Under the pieces are notes generated by a model, which did not search any database, had not been told where the DNA came from, and worked only from the letters and a program-made list of their open reading frames with translations. The position numbers and the translations under genes are program-made. A stretch of DNA of 64,000 bases from Malaya genurostris (lineage: Eukaryota; Arthropoda; Insecta; Diptera; Culicidae), in NCBI RefSeq assembly GCF_030247185.1, contig NC_080570.1, positions 78,476,840-78,540,839 of the forward strand. The letters run 5' to 3'. This document shows, in pieces, positions 1 through 9,762 of this stretch (positions are counted from its first letter, which is position 1; every line of letters begins with the position of its first letter).

Positions 1-750
1 TGTTAGGTGTCAATATTATTGCCAAATTTTCAATTGTCATTTTGTTGCTGTTGGAATTGAGTGAAACAGTATGAAGAAATTGCATGAAAAACGCCAACGT
101 ATTCAACGTTATTGGCGGAAGCAATAAACACGTGATCATTAGATCATATACTTTATGGTCTCCCGATAACAAACACCGAATCAAAGTTTCTTGGATGTTT
201 CCAGTCGGCAAAAGTGGTTCCGGGAGGTCTCGAAAAAACGTTTTTAAAATGTTGGCTATATCTATGACATGATAAGATCTCCCCAGTGATTTTCCGGATT
301 CTATACTAGCCTATAAGAGTTGATAATTGAATACTGTAAATACGGAATAATAAGTCCTTACCTTAATTTCTTGTTGTCTTTTAGAAGATCCCGCTTTCCT
401 AAACAAACCTTCGGTGTTAACTTGCTCTAAAATCCGTTGACAAGCATTCGAAACAAAAAGAGGGATCTGCGCAACCCCGCCATTTGTTAAAATGACATCG
501 GTCAACTCTAACGCATACAGTGGAACGTTAAAAATTCGTTTAGAACGAACCTTATCCTGTCGTAAAAAGTTTAATTTATTAAAAAAAAAAAGTACTGTGG
601 CGACCACAAATTTTTTACCTGCCCAATTTTTGGCCTTTTCTCCTTCCGATATTTGATACCACGTCCACGCAATTCGTCCACTATTGCATTGTATATGTCC
701 TCCTTATTTTCAATATCATTTATAAATAACTTTACTGCGTGTTTATCCAT
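1..750 (-). CDS. RhoGAP-domain protein, ARHGAP11-like, 5' three exons (partial)
   Basis: GTPase-activating protein for Rho-family GTPases. Three coding exons are visible on the minus strand: 750-619 (ATG at 750, 44 codons), 556-362 (65 codons) and 310 to the window edge. Both introns are phase 0 with GT-AG ends (the first donor follows GGGCAG; the second is GTAAGG; the acceptors are ACAG and TATAG). Exon 2 carries the RhoGAP start (IFNVPLYALELTD) and the arginine-finger motif TEGLFRKAG. Exon 3 carries YHVIDIANILKTFFRDLPEP and, further on, NKMTIENLAIILTPN, the conserved RhoGAP helices. The short N-terminus directly before the GAP domain resembles ARHGAP11 more than multidomain RhoGAPs. The reading frame is open throughout. 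The C-terminal half lies outside the window. Family sure; orthology inferred. Confidence 0.9.
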
Positions 751-1244
751 GATTAATTAGCACATTTTACTGGCTTCGAAATCAAATTTATTATGGCACG
801 AAATCACTAAATTTAAATATCGCTTCAAACAGCCAACTCATAAACAACGGGAAATCTGTCAACGGTCATAATGATTACACACAGAAAAATTTAATTTATT
901 TCAAACACAAAACTTTATTTTTTGTGCGTACACAGTGTCGAATAATACTCTATTTTAACCTACACGCTCTTTGAACATAACTCATAGTTAGAGTTACGAT
1001 CACTCAATTTCATAAACTATGGAACAATATGTCAAAAATTGAGTATGGATTTGAGTAAAATTTGCTCAGACTATGAGTTCTCTCGCATTTATTCTATTTA
1101 CAATAGAGTAAGCGTTGAATTTGAGTGAATAAATTACTTCTAGCAGCTCACTGCGTTTTCTTTATCGGAATATTCTTACCGAATTGAAGGATGCAGGAAT
1201 ACGTCGTTTTTATTGCCGTTTCTAGATCTAGTTTTTGAAACCAT
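751..1244. other. AT-rich intergenic stretch, no gene seen
   Basis: Region upstream of the RhoGAP gene; it should contain that gene's minus-strand promoter and 5' UTR, but I see no distinct core-promoter motif. From about 880 onward it has short repeated ACTCAA/TTGAGT words (for example around 985-1005, 1040-1055 and 1115-1130). Similar words recur at 2540-2622 and 3409-3440, so the LTR element and P-like element further right appear to sit inside one older TTGAGT-rich repeat. Confidence 0.4.
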
Positions 1245-1249
1245 ACATC

Positions 1250-1442
1250 TGTAGTATCAGGGTTCAGTGTGTAATATGTGCGAACGAACTCTTAAAGCAT
1301 TTGACAGTGTTCATATCAACAAACAAATACAAATTGTAAAATATGTAAATAAAATGAATCAAAGGCTCTCTTGCCTTCTGGACGTTGAACGTGATGGACG
1401 TACTTTTATTTCTCTGATGGACTTAAAAGAAAAAACATAAAA
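1250..1442 (+). repeat. 5' LTR of the TRIM element
   Basis: 193-bp long terminal repeat, identical to 2077-2269 over the whole length. It starts TGTAGT and ends in an A-rich run rather than canonical CA. The end was set by the 5-bp target duplication and by the primer-binding site that follows. Confidence 0.8.
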
Positions 1443-2076
1443 ATGGCGACGAGGATGGGATGCCCTGAACTATTCATAAATTATATTTGCATCGCTGGAG
1501 GGAAAAGTCCTAGAAAAGTATTTACACAATATTATTTTCAAGCAATAACGCCATTTTGTTTGTGTAATTTAAGCAACATTTTTTATGCAACAATTGTGAT
1601 GATTAATTCTAACAAGCTTTATTATTTGTGTAACTAGAAACTGTGTGATATGACAAGTGTCCGATAGCAGTTCGCAACGAAATGTGTTTTCAAAAAAGTG
1701 TACGGGCAAAGGCCTACGGCGAAATGATACAAATGTATCATGACACTTGCAAAGGACGAAGCTTGAATCCGCAGCCAATGCTGCCTGTATCTCGGCTGAT
1801 AGTGAATTTTTGGCAATGGATACAACGAGTGAATAACAAACATCCGGATCAGTCGTGCATAATCAACTGGAGTTGCACCGCTTTGTCGTTTATTGACGAA
1901 TATAGATTTCGTAGAATTCACTACCAATCGCTTATTTTTTTTGTTTATAATTCGAGATTAATTTGGCATGTAATATGCTTTCAAAATATGGCAGTCGAAA
2001 TTATTGTTATTATATTTATACAATCGAATTCTTTGTTCAAAATGTATTATCCACTTATTTTGAAGGGGAAAGAAGT

Positions 2077-2269
2077 TGTAGTATCAGGGTTCAGTGTGTA
2101 ATATGTGCGAACGAACTCTTAAAGCATTTGACAGTGTTCATATCAACAAACAAATACAAATTGTAAAATATGTAAATAAAATGAATCAAAGGCTCTCTTG
2201 CCTTCTGGACGTTGAACGTGATGGACGTACTTTTATTTCTCTGATGGACTTAAAAGAAAAAACATAAAA
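2077..2269 (+). repeat. 3' LTR of the TRIM element
   Basis: Identical copy of 1250-1442, preceded directly by the purine-rich tract and followed by the ACATC target duplication. Confidence 0.8.
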
Positions 2270-2614
2270 ACATCATCAATCATAGATGTTTTCAATAGAA
2301 ATTTTGTGGTTTCAATTATGATAAGTGAGAAGTACAACATAAGGATATCAACCGGTCAAAAGGAAACGGTTTTGAATCACTTTTCTGGGCTTATAATTTA
2401 AGGAAGAATGACTTTGCATATAAACATTTACGAATAAGAATGTCTTTATTTGAGTGCAAGGAACTCAAATTTTAAGTTAAAATCACTCAAATTTTGAAAA
2501 AAAATTTTTAACCATTTTTTGGAAAAAAAACCCAAATTTTGAATCCTTGGTCTATTAACTCAAAAATGAGTAGTTAGGTGGTAACTCAAGTTTAGAGTAC
2601 GTGCACTTTTTATG

Positions 2615-3416
2615 AATTTGAGCTAAGATAAGACCTGACATCTGGGGGGGCTGCTTTTGTTCCAAAATGGACCAGTTTCTGATTGGCTGATTTTGATGTT
2701 GCTACCCGCACATTGTGAAAGGAAAAAACTTTTGCAGGGTACGCGAGCAATGATGTCAAGTATAAAGAAAATCAGAAAACAAGTTTATTAAAATGTATAA
2801 TTTTAACTCACAAATGAGAATGAAAATTTTCGGAGAATGTTTCACTTTTTTTTAAATTTCATTGGTAATAAATGTTTATAGTGGCAGCACTGTGTAATTA
2901 AAATAGGCATCAAGCCGTTTTTCTTTTTAGTGAATTAAAGTGTAACCAAAAAAGATTTGTTAAATTAGTGTAAACTCGAAAGTGTGTTTAGTTTTACGAG
3001 AAGAATGAACTGTTGTGTTCCACACTGTGGTCGCACTAAGCAATTCTATCCAAACCTGACTTTTTCCGGTTCCCAAAAGATCCGGTAATACGTCAACAAT
3101 GGATTCGATTTTGCGTTCAACATAAGATATTTCGTGTTTTGTCATCAAAGCTCAATTAATTGTTTTTAAGCATTAATATATAATAAAGAAATGCATTCAA
3201 TAAAACATTTTTCATGTTTATTTCAAATCAAAAACCTAAAGTCTAAAAATTTAAATGTGATTTTTATTTTCCTAACATAGTTATTAAAAAATCTGTAAAT
3301 ATGGCTACACTGTAGCCGATACGTTGGTATTTTTTTCACAGGGCGAAAATGACGAGAAGGATGATTCGGAAGGAAGAATAAGAAGCCAGTTGCCAGGTCT
3401 TGTCTTAGAATTTGAG
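2615..3416 (+). mobile_element. Non-autonomous P-like element with THAP remnant (copy A)
   Basis: The element runs 2623-3408 and is bounded by inverted ends reading CTAAGAYAAGACCTGRCA inward from each side. It is flanked by a perfect 8-bp duplication AATTTGAG (2615-2622 and 3409-3416). It contains a short THAP-coding segment at 3005-3159. A THAP DNA-binding domain plus 8-bp target duplication fits the P-element superfamily; no transposase catalytic domain is present. Two related copies form the fold-back at 41813-44423. Confidence 0.75.
3005..3159 (+). pseudogene. THAP-domain fragment, frameshifted
   Basis: The ATG at 3005 opens MNCCVPHCGRTKQFYPNLTF, the start of a C2CH THAP zinc finger (C-x4-C). 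The conserved continuation FRFPKDPVIRQQWIRFC is present but in the next frame. This copy lacks one T in the TTTTT run compared with the intact version at 44043-43888. The stop after SSKLN shows that even the ancestral ORF encoded only a truncated THAP domain. Confidence 0.7.
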
Positions 3417-4240
3417 TGGTGTGTCACTCAATTTTGATTTATGTTGAATGAGGGTGTACACGGAAATGCAAAACAACCTAATGTTACATACAATCCACCC
3501 AATTTTGGGTTTCATTCAATAACCTAATTTTAGCTAAAGCTCTTATCAATGGTAAATTATATTTACTCTACAGTTGAGTTGTATTGATTCAAATATTTGT
3601 AATTTCAAATCAGATTTTATTTTGTCACTATTTCAACAAATTAAATCGTTGCTTGAAGCCAAAATTTACAATATTTTGCTCGGCGTGAACGCACAAGTAG
3701 AATATTTGTTATTTTTATAAAAGTAATGATTGAAACAAACTAATCCATCATAATGTTTTGTAGTTTCAAGTAGCAATATTTGCAATATCAACTCAGATTT
3801 TCGTTTGTCACTATTTCAATAAAAAATTTGTTGTGTAAATCCCATATTTGGTTATTTTTTCACTGCGTGAAAGATAACATTTGTTTATTTTTACTCACGG
3901 TACACATTCATTTTATGAGGTAGCGGAAGAGGTCTACAGCTACAGCCTTATTATGTGTCTTTGCTTGTTCCTGCACTTGTTCCTGTACTATCTCTGAACC
4001 TGTAGTCTCTATATTATTTTGTATTTTTCCCACTTTCTGTACCTATTCCTGTTCATTCTACACTTGTTCCTGTGCATTCTGCACTTGTTCCTCTTATTTT
4101 TGCACCATCAAAATTATGTTTGGATGTAAATTATTTCTAGCACTCACAAAATCAGAACAATCAAATGACGTACGTAACACTCGGTGACAGAAGAGCGTGG
4201 TCATGATTACTCGCGATCAGTTAAGTAGCGTGGTAAAAGT
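3417..4240. other. AT-rich repeat-bearing stretch, no gene seen
   Basis: No coding homology. It contains an imperfect direct repeat (about 3594-3640 and 3776-3827, sharing TTTGTCACTATTTCAA). At 3950-4100 there is an irregular tandem repeat of TTCCTGTAC/TTCCTGCAC words, which recurs at 57411-57670. In both places it is followed by a TCGCGATCAGT...TTCTCGCACAGTG block, so the two loci are copies of one dispersed repeat. Confidence 0.45.
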
Positions 4241-4480
4241 TTATTTTTCTCGCACAGTGGGCAGTATTGTTGCCTTTCTCATATAGAAAGGCTATGTAAT
4301 CACTGTGAAAACTGACTTTTGAAATGTCATATACCATTCGACTCAGTTCGTCGAGTACGCAAAATGTCTGGATGTGTATGTGTGTGTATAAAAAATATGC
4401 ACCCACTTTTCTCCGAGATGGCGGAACCGATTTTCGAAATCTTAGGCTCAAATGAAAGGTACTATTGTCGCATAGATTTT
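4241..4480. repeat. Dispersed mosquito-type repeat (ACCATTCGACTCAGTTCG family)
   Basis: Carries CTTTCTCATATAGAAAGGCT, then a GACTTTTGAAATGTCATATACCATTCG-type core and CTCAGTTCGTCGAGTACGCA followed by a short GT-rich microsatellite. The same core occurs reversed in order at 24610-25330 and again at 62970-63110. I associate this core with very abundant repeats in Aedes genomes; that is recollection, not a search. Confidence 0.55.
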
Positions 4481-4872
4481 TTAAAATTTAGGATCTGATT
4501 TCCGGTTTCGAAATTTCAAGGAAAAAATTGCGAAAACTTTCACAAAATATACACTTACTTTGCTCTGAATTGGCTGAACCGATTCCTAGAACTATTCCTA
4601 TAACAGGCATGAGACTGAGGATTACACAGTTCTGGTCGTTTACTTTGTTCTAATTCGTGGAAGAGATCACCGCACCGTCAATATCCCGACACACCGTCAT
4701 ACATAGCCAGCGATACTTCTGACCCCACCATCTAGCTACAAAGAACCCGGTCAACCATCCACGGATCTACAAAGGGGATGCCAAAAGCGAAATATCGCAC
4801 AAAGAGGAAAGCGCACTTCTTCTCAGTGTCGAATAGACAGCATTTAAGTGTGCTTGAGGTTAAAGCAGCTGG

Positions 4873-4935
4873 TGCAAGTGAAACACATTCACTTCTCATG
4901 AATTGATCTCACGCGCTATCGCCTAAATACACCCA
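4873..4935. repeat. 63-bp direct repeat, left copy (target-site duplication)
   Basis: Identical over 63 bp to 14824-14886, same orientation, starting TGCAAGTGAAACACATTCAC and ending AAATACACCCA. The two copies exactly bracket the minus-strand LOA-like element: the 3' tail of the element (GATTCCTGATTCC read on minus) abuts this copy and its 5' end abuts the other. Best read as an unusually long target-site duplication. Confidence 0.75.
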
Positions 4936-4939
4936 GGAA

Positions 4940-5443
4940 TCAGGAATCAGAACAAATTGGCTCAAATGGCACGTTCCCCTTGATATTTGGAGATTTGTGC
5001 CTTGCCATCAATTTGTTTTTAGCATCATTTTCCCGATATATAAGAGGGAAGGATTGAAAGGAAATGGTAAGGGTTGGACTAGGAGGATGGGAAAAATTGA
5101 CGACACAAAAACACATAAAAGCAGAAGTAAATTCTGCACCCCTAAGGGATGCCGAACAATCTGCTGAGGATCACATTTAGTGGAAGCAGAAGTAAATTCT
5201 GAACCTCTACGAGGTCCCGAACAGTCTGCTGTTAATAAAACCTCCAACCCCCGAGAGGATTTAGAGATCTTACAAAAGCGACACCATTCTGAACTCCCGG
5301 AAGAATGCAGAACGATTCGCAGTATGTACGAGCAGAAGTAAATTCGGCACCCCCTAAAGGATGCCAAACAATCTGCTAAACCCTATTTAAGGTGAATACA
5401 GAAGGGATTCATTCACTCCAGGAAGAACGATGAACCCTTCTGA
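4940..5443 (-). repeat. Repeated 3' UTR of the LOA-like element
   Basis: Three imperfect copies of a roughly 45-bp unit beginning AGCAGAAGTAAATTCTGCAC and ending near AACAATCTGCT lie at about 5121-5165, 5186-5232 and 5331-5378 (plus-strand reading), with two more degenerate relatives between them. No open reading frame of interest overlaps. Iterated 3' UTR units may serve recognition by the element's own RT; that is inference. Confidence 0.55.
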
Positions 5444-6345
5444 CTATAGCTCCTTACCACATTGGGTGAGAAACGAGAGAATATCCTTCAATTTTAGCTC
5501 CGCATACACAGACTCAACCATGTATGGAGAACCAAAAACCCGGATACGTAGCTGCGTCAATGCGGGACAGTTACATATAAGATGATATGAAGTACCATAA
5601 TCGCATTCACACAAATCACACGAATAATACTCAGCACGTTGAATAGTAGCCATGTGATAATTGAGTTTGCAATGTCCAGTCAGAGCTCTGACCAGAATAC
5701 TGCAATGTTGCTTGGAGAAATGCAGTAGACACTTTGACATTTTCAGATTTAAATCTGGTAGAAATGCTTTTGTCTGAGCGCAAGTTTGCAAGCTGCGCCA
5801 GTAGCTGGCATGTTTGGATGCAGCCCAAGAACGAATCTTGTGCTTTATCCAACTAGTTGAAAGTGGTAAAGCTGGTTCAGGACCAACGAAATCATTCGTT
5901 GCACCAGCTCTAGCCAACTCATCAGCCCATTCATTTCCAGTAATACCAGAATGACCGGGTACCCCTAAGAAGTAAACAGCATTTGAAATGCTGAGGTCTT
6001 CAATTTGAGTTCGACATGCGATCGCTAGATTCGACCGTGAGTCATTCGAACTGAGTGCTTTTAAGGCTGCCTGACTGTCGGAACAAAAATAAATTCGTTT
6101 ACCACAGATCCTCTGCTGAAGTGCCGATTGTACTCCACACAGAATCGCGTAGATTTGTGCTTGGAACACAGTACAGTATCTACCAAGTGAAAGAGACTGC
6201 TCCAGCCTCATTTCACGACAGTAGACACCAGCACCAGCACGACCATTCAACAGAGAACCGTCCGTATAACAAACTATGTGTTCATCAAGTTGTCGTTCCA
6301 GACAACCAGACAACCATTCCTCACGAAGAGGATAGCTCACATGGA
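5444..6345 (-). CDS. LOA-like ORF2 C-terminus: RNase H domain
   Basis: About 298 residues. RNase H removes the RNA strand during target-primed reverse transcription. Motifs in order: YTDGS with the first catalytic Asp, VFQAQIYAI, CSDSQAAL with the third acidic residue, and VPGHSGITGNEWADELA with the last. In VFQAQIYAI the usual catalytic Glu is Gln, so the domain may be inactive. A Cys/His knuckle (CDLCECDYGTSYHLICNCP) follows near the C-terminus. The N-terminal side is interrupted by the TIR element at 6348-8773; joining across it through the duplicated AT keeps frame with the RT fragment at 8776. Confidence 0.85.
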
Positions 6346-6375
6346 ATCCCGAATAGAAATGAACTGCACCAAAAC

Positions 6376-6870
6376 AGTAATATTAACTGTAACAGTACAG
6401 TAAAAATACATTATTTTACAACAAAATGCATTGTAAACCGAACACCGAAGAAACAATGAAATTTAACGTTTTAACCTCAATTTTTACTGTAAAATCGGTT
6501 TTTACAGTAAAAAAAGGGGGTGGTTATGTATCTTAACATTAAAAAAAATCAATTTTTTCCATACATTTTTCTTTCAAAAACTATAACGTTTAATGTTAAT
6601 TTGCAATTTGAATAAGATGTGACTTTTTATAATCTCTTGGATTCTGATGTAAATTTATTGTTCTTTCAACAAAAAGCATTGTAGTAACACTGAGCAAACC
6701 ATGTTGCAACCGTATCAGATTTTATTTACCATAATATTCCATATATGGAAAATGTTTGAACAGTAGTTCATTTACTGGGTCAACATAGAAAAAACAGTTA
6801 AATTTAATTTTCAAACAATGTATTTTACTGTACTTTTGTTATTCTGCATACAATATGTACTGTTTTTACT
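6376..6870. repeat. Iterated ACAGTA/TACTGT motifs in the BEN element
   Basis: Motif occurrences include CAGTAATATTAACTG at about 6376, TAACAGTACAGTAAAAA at 6391, TTTTTACTGTAAAA at 6482, TTTTTACAGTAAAA at 6496, and further examples near 6767, 6795, 6828 and 6856. Another, GTAACAGTAATTTT, lies near the right end at 8634. Arrangement in both orientations near an element end resembles subterminal binding sites. Inference only. Confidence 0.4.
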
Positions 6871-7005
6871 ATATAAGGACAATGAAAAGTATTCCATTAG
6901 TTCAATATAAATAAATTCAATAACTTGCCAAGTATCTTATTTCTCTTGAAACGGTAATTAAACGATATAACACTTTAAAAATATTTTGAATGTCTTCAAA
7001 ACCTG

Positions 7006-8143
7006 CTAGTTTCGAATGTTACGATTGGATGCGTAGATGGCTGCCTTCCTCAAATTAGCTATTTTTTCTGCGAGTGCTCTATTGATTACTGCGCGATTAG
7101 CTTCAAGAGAGATGATCGAAAAATTACTCATTCCTTTATGTAAACCTACTCTCTCTTGAGCTTTTTCTGAAATGGTGTGATTGAAACAATTAAAAAAAAT
7201 GATTGAGCATTTCTATTTGCTTACTGTAGATAAATTGCAGCTTAGCTTCGTCTATTGCCGGTCTTATTAATTTATCTGTAGATTGTGCGTATTTGCGACC
7301 AGTAACCGACATTTCTCGCAAGGCTTCAGCTCCGTACATCAGCAAAGCCAGATTCTGCACAAACTGTCCAACGCTCTTCGATTCTCTGTCTATATCTTCC
7401 AGTTGCTTCACGGTTACTTTAATATTTGGATCAGTCGTAAAAGTCTTTTTCAGACAGGAAAACATCGTTAAAACATTTACATGCATACAAGTTTGTCTCT
7501 TAGGTATCTTGATATTCAATTCATTAATAAAAAAAAACAACTTACAACTTGTCCGTTAGACTTCAATCTCTGGTTTTCCTGTATTTGAAAGAGAGCGATG
7601 TCTTTCGCCTCTGCCAAATCCTTCCTTAGTTTTTCGATGCTTTCCTTTTGTTTTTTATTTTCAGCTATTTTATTTTTTAACTTTTCGAGTACTCTATTAT
7701 ATTCATCATGCCAATTCGTCTTGTGCGCGGTGCTGGGTTCGTCATGTGAATTTTCATTCATGTTATATGTTCCATTAGTGACCGACAGGGTGACCTCTCT
7801 GACAGAACGAATGCATACACCAGATTCAGAAACATTGATATCCGGAGATTTTTCAACTTCCGGAGCAGTCAAAGGATCATTCAATTTACCAGATCGATTG
7901 GATGAAGAAGCTTGATTCGGTAGCGGAGTATATATAGTGAAACGATTTGGTTTTACTGATTGAGGCAGTGCTGAGGTCGTAGCAAAGCCACTAAAATCAC
8001 TAGATCCAACTAGATTGCTGCTCCCTGCTGCTTCTTTTTATTTCCACCTTCAAACAAACATATCGTTAGTTTTTGTCCGTCCTTTTTATAATTATACATA
8101 CCAAAACTATTTTTTGATCAGGTTTTTTGCTACGCTTAGGCAT
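7006..8143 (-). CDS. BEN-domain, coiled-coil protein inside the TIR element
   Basis: Exons on minus: a 8143-8102 (MPKRSKKPDQKIVL, a basic NLS-like start, donor GTATGT); b 8047-7546; c 7444-7225; d 7166-7006 ending in TAG. Introns b/c (phase 0, GTAAGT) and c/d (phase 1, GTAAGC, acceptor TTTCAG) join in frame. Exon b is Ser/Pro/Asn rich, then a charged coiled coil (WHDEYNRVLEKLKNKIAENK onward). Exons c and d form a BEN fold: FVQNLALLMYGAEALREMSV, then SVTGRKYAQSTDKL and a C-terminal helix INRALAEKIANLRKA. BEN domains bind DNA or act in chromatin repression. Exon a has a good branch site (CTAAC) and acceptor downstream but joins exon b out of frame, with a TAA at 8040-8038, so the N-terminus is unresolved or broken; the rest (about 290 residues) is open. 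Confidence 0.7.
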
Positions 8144-8775
8144 TTTACGCTTAATTAAAGAACAATAAATGCTTGAACGCGACAGGATATCGTAAAATCT
8201 TTTTTTCAATTCAAGGTTATAATGTGTGAAGTCATGTACACTGTTAATTGTTTTGGAAAAAAACACAGTCGAGTTCAATAACGTAACAACATTTTATATT
8301 GTTCAAAATTTGTCTTTTATTTATTTAATAAACTATAATACCAGAGCTAATATTTGCATTTCGATGCATTCATTGCATTAAATAAAAATCATCTTAAAAA
8401 TTCACAGAAGGTAAGATGAGTTGACATACGTAATAATATTTTTTCAGCTGCTTTAGCAGTTGAGTGGAAATTCAAGAAAAAAAATTAGGTATACTTAAAA
8501 AATAAAATGATATATTTAGGAAGATTCGTTTGGCGGTATCGGAAATAACTTACATTTTCCAACAATTGCCATTTTTCTATGATTGTGAATTACTTAATAT
8601 CCTAAGCTTTAATAAAAAACTATGGAAAATAATGTAACAGTAATTTTATTCTAAGACTGTTGGTTACACATTGCTTGAAGTTGAATCTTTACAATAAAAA
8701 ACAATAATTACCATGGTATATATTGTTCTTTACGCGTTTGTAAAATAAAAGTTAATGTAAATTTCTATTCGGGAT

Positions 8776-9762
8776 GTTTTGAAAGGAAAACTGCATGTGA
8801 GAGTTAGGTCACTAGGAGCGAGTAAATACTCATCCCATGTAACCATTTGAGACCACAAGCGAGTGTGGCTGGTAGCATAATCTAATGGGTTACTGTTCCA
8901 AAGCCCTGTAACCCTAAGACGGTATGCACAAGATAATGCTTCTTGTTTTAGGAACACATGTAGTGGTTTAATGCACAGTAGCGCCTCTAGAGCAGCAGTA
9001 GGAGTTGTCGTGAATGCTCCTGTCATCGCCATTAGGACCATCCTTTGGAGATGATTTAGCTTTGACTGAACTGTCGCGACTTCTCCTTTCTGCCACCATA
9101 CAAGACAACCATATGCTAAAATTGGTCTAACAATAGTTGTGTAGATCCAATGAATATATCTGGGTTTGAGTCCCCATGATTTTCCAAAAAGCTCGTCTGC
9201 ATTGGCCGAAAGCCATACAAGCTCTCTTAATCCTGAAGTCAGTGTGAGCAGACCAATTCAGTTTTGAGTCAAGAATAACCCCGACGTATTTAACTTGATC
9301 GACCACAGTGACCTCTGAACCGAAGAACTGTAACGGACGAGCTCCTGTGATTATCCTACGATGAGTGAACAGCACCATTGATGTTTTGCCCGGATTTACA
9401 GACAATCCAACCTGACAACACCATTGTTCAACAGATCGCAGGGCTTGCTGCATTAAATCAAAGAGAGTGTTAATGCTTATACCGGTCATCAATATATGAT
9501 AATCGTCGGCAAAACCATAAGTCGGAAATCCAAGGTTATTAAGTTTCCTTAACAAACCATCAGCGACTAGGTTCCATAAAAGTGGGGATAGTACACCACC
9601 TTGAGGACACCCACAGACACTCAGCTTTCTAATCTCTGCTTGCCGAAGCGATGAACAAAGAAGTCGATTGCTAAGCATTGCGTGTATCCAATTTGTGATA
9701 CTTGAAGGTATGCCATGACCACGGGCTGCTTCCAGAATTGAATTGAAAGACACGTTATCAAA
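8776..9762 (-). pseudogene. LOA-like ORF2: C-terminal half of RT, frameshifted
   Basis: Reading on minus from 9762: FNSILEAARGHGIPSSITNW, then the RT motif SVCGCPQGGVLSPLLWNLV and the catalytic box YGFADDYHIL, followed by SVNPGKTSMVLF and DQVKYVGVILDSKLNW, all typical of LINE RT. Around 9170 the frame shifts by one; the thumb/connection part continues in another frame to 8776 (MVLMAMTGAFTTTPTAALEA, then CAYRLRVTGLW). The FADD active site itself is intact. Confidence 0.85.

Larger units (their letters stand above)
1245..2274 (+). mobile_element. Miniature LTR retroelement (TRIM) with 193-bp LTRs
   Basis: Two identical direct repeats lie at 1250-1442 and 2077-2269, starting TGTAGTATCAGGG. They are flanked by a 5-bp target duplication ACATC (1245-1249 and 2270-2274). 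One base after the left repeat, at 1444, comes TGGCGACGAGGATGGGAT, which as I recall it is complementary to the 3' end of insect tRNA-Ser(GCU) including CCA: a primer-binding site. Just before the right repeat is a purine tract GAAGGGGAAAGAAG (about 2062-2075), a polypurine tract. The internal region is only about 630 bp and contains no gag or pol homology, so this is a terminal-repeat retrotransposon in miniature that depends on an autonomous relative. The zero visible divergence between LTRs indicates a recent insertion. Confidence 0.85.
6346..8775 (-). mobile_element. 2.4-kb TIR element carrying a BEN-domain gene
   Basis: The element runs 6348-8773, bounded by 13-bp inverted ends CCCGAATAGAAAT (6348-6360 and 8761-8773) and a 2-bp AT duplication (6346-6347 and 8774-8775). 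The insertion is firmly supported because deleting it with one AT rejoins the LOA-like ORF2 in frame (RT end to RNase H). The left 500 bp is full of ACAGTA/TACTGT words. The interior holds a four-exon minus-strand gene with a BEN domain and no recognisable transposase. The AT duplication would suit the ISL2EU group, but that is only a guess. The element is either non-autonomous with a captured gene or of an unknown type. Confidence 0.75.

Noticed and set aside
1250..2270. Simple tandem duplication of 194 bp
   Set aside because: Primer-binding site, polypurine tract and a flanking 5-bp duplication are all in the right places, so the repeats are LTRs.
5008..5367. 119-aa minus-strand ORF downstream of RNase H
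   Set aside because: It lies in the tandem-repeat 3' UTR of the element; the sequence repeats with the nucleotide units and has no domain.
6055..6459. 134-aa plus-strand ORF
   Set aside because: Antisense shadow of the RNase H domain, running into the BEN element's end.
8066..8278. 70-aa ORF reading through the end of the BEN gene's exon a
   Set aside because: The open frame upstream of MPKRSKK has no similarity and continues past a good splice donor, so only 8143-8102 is kept as a possible exon.
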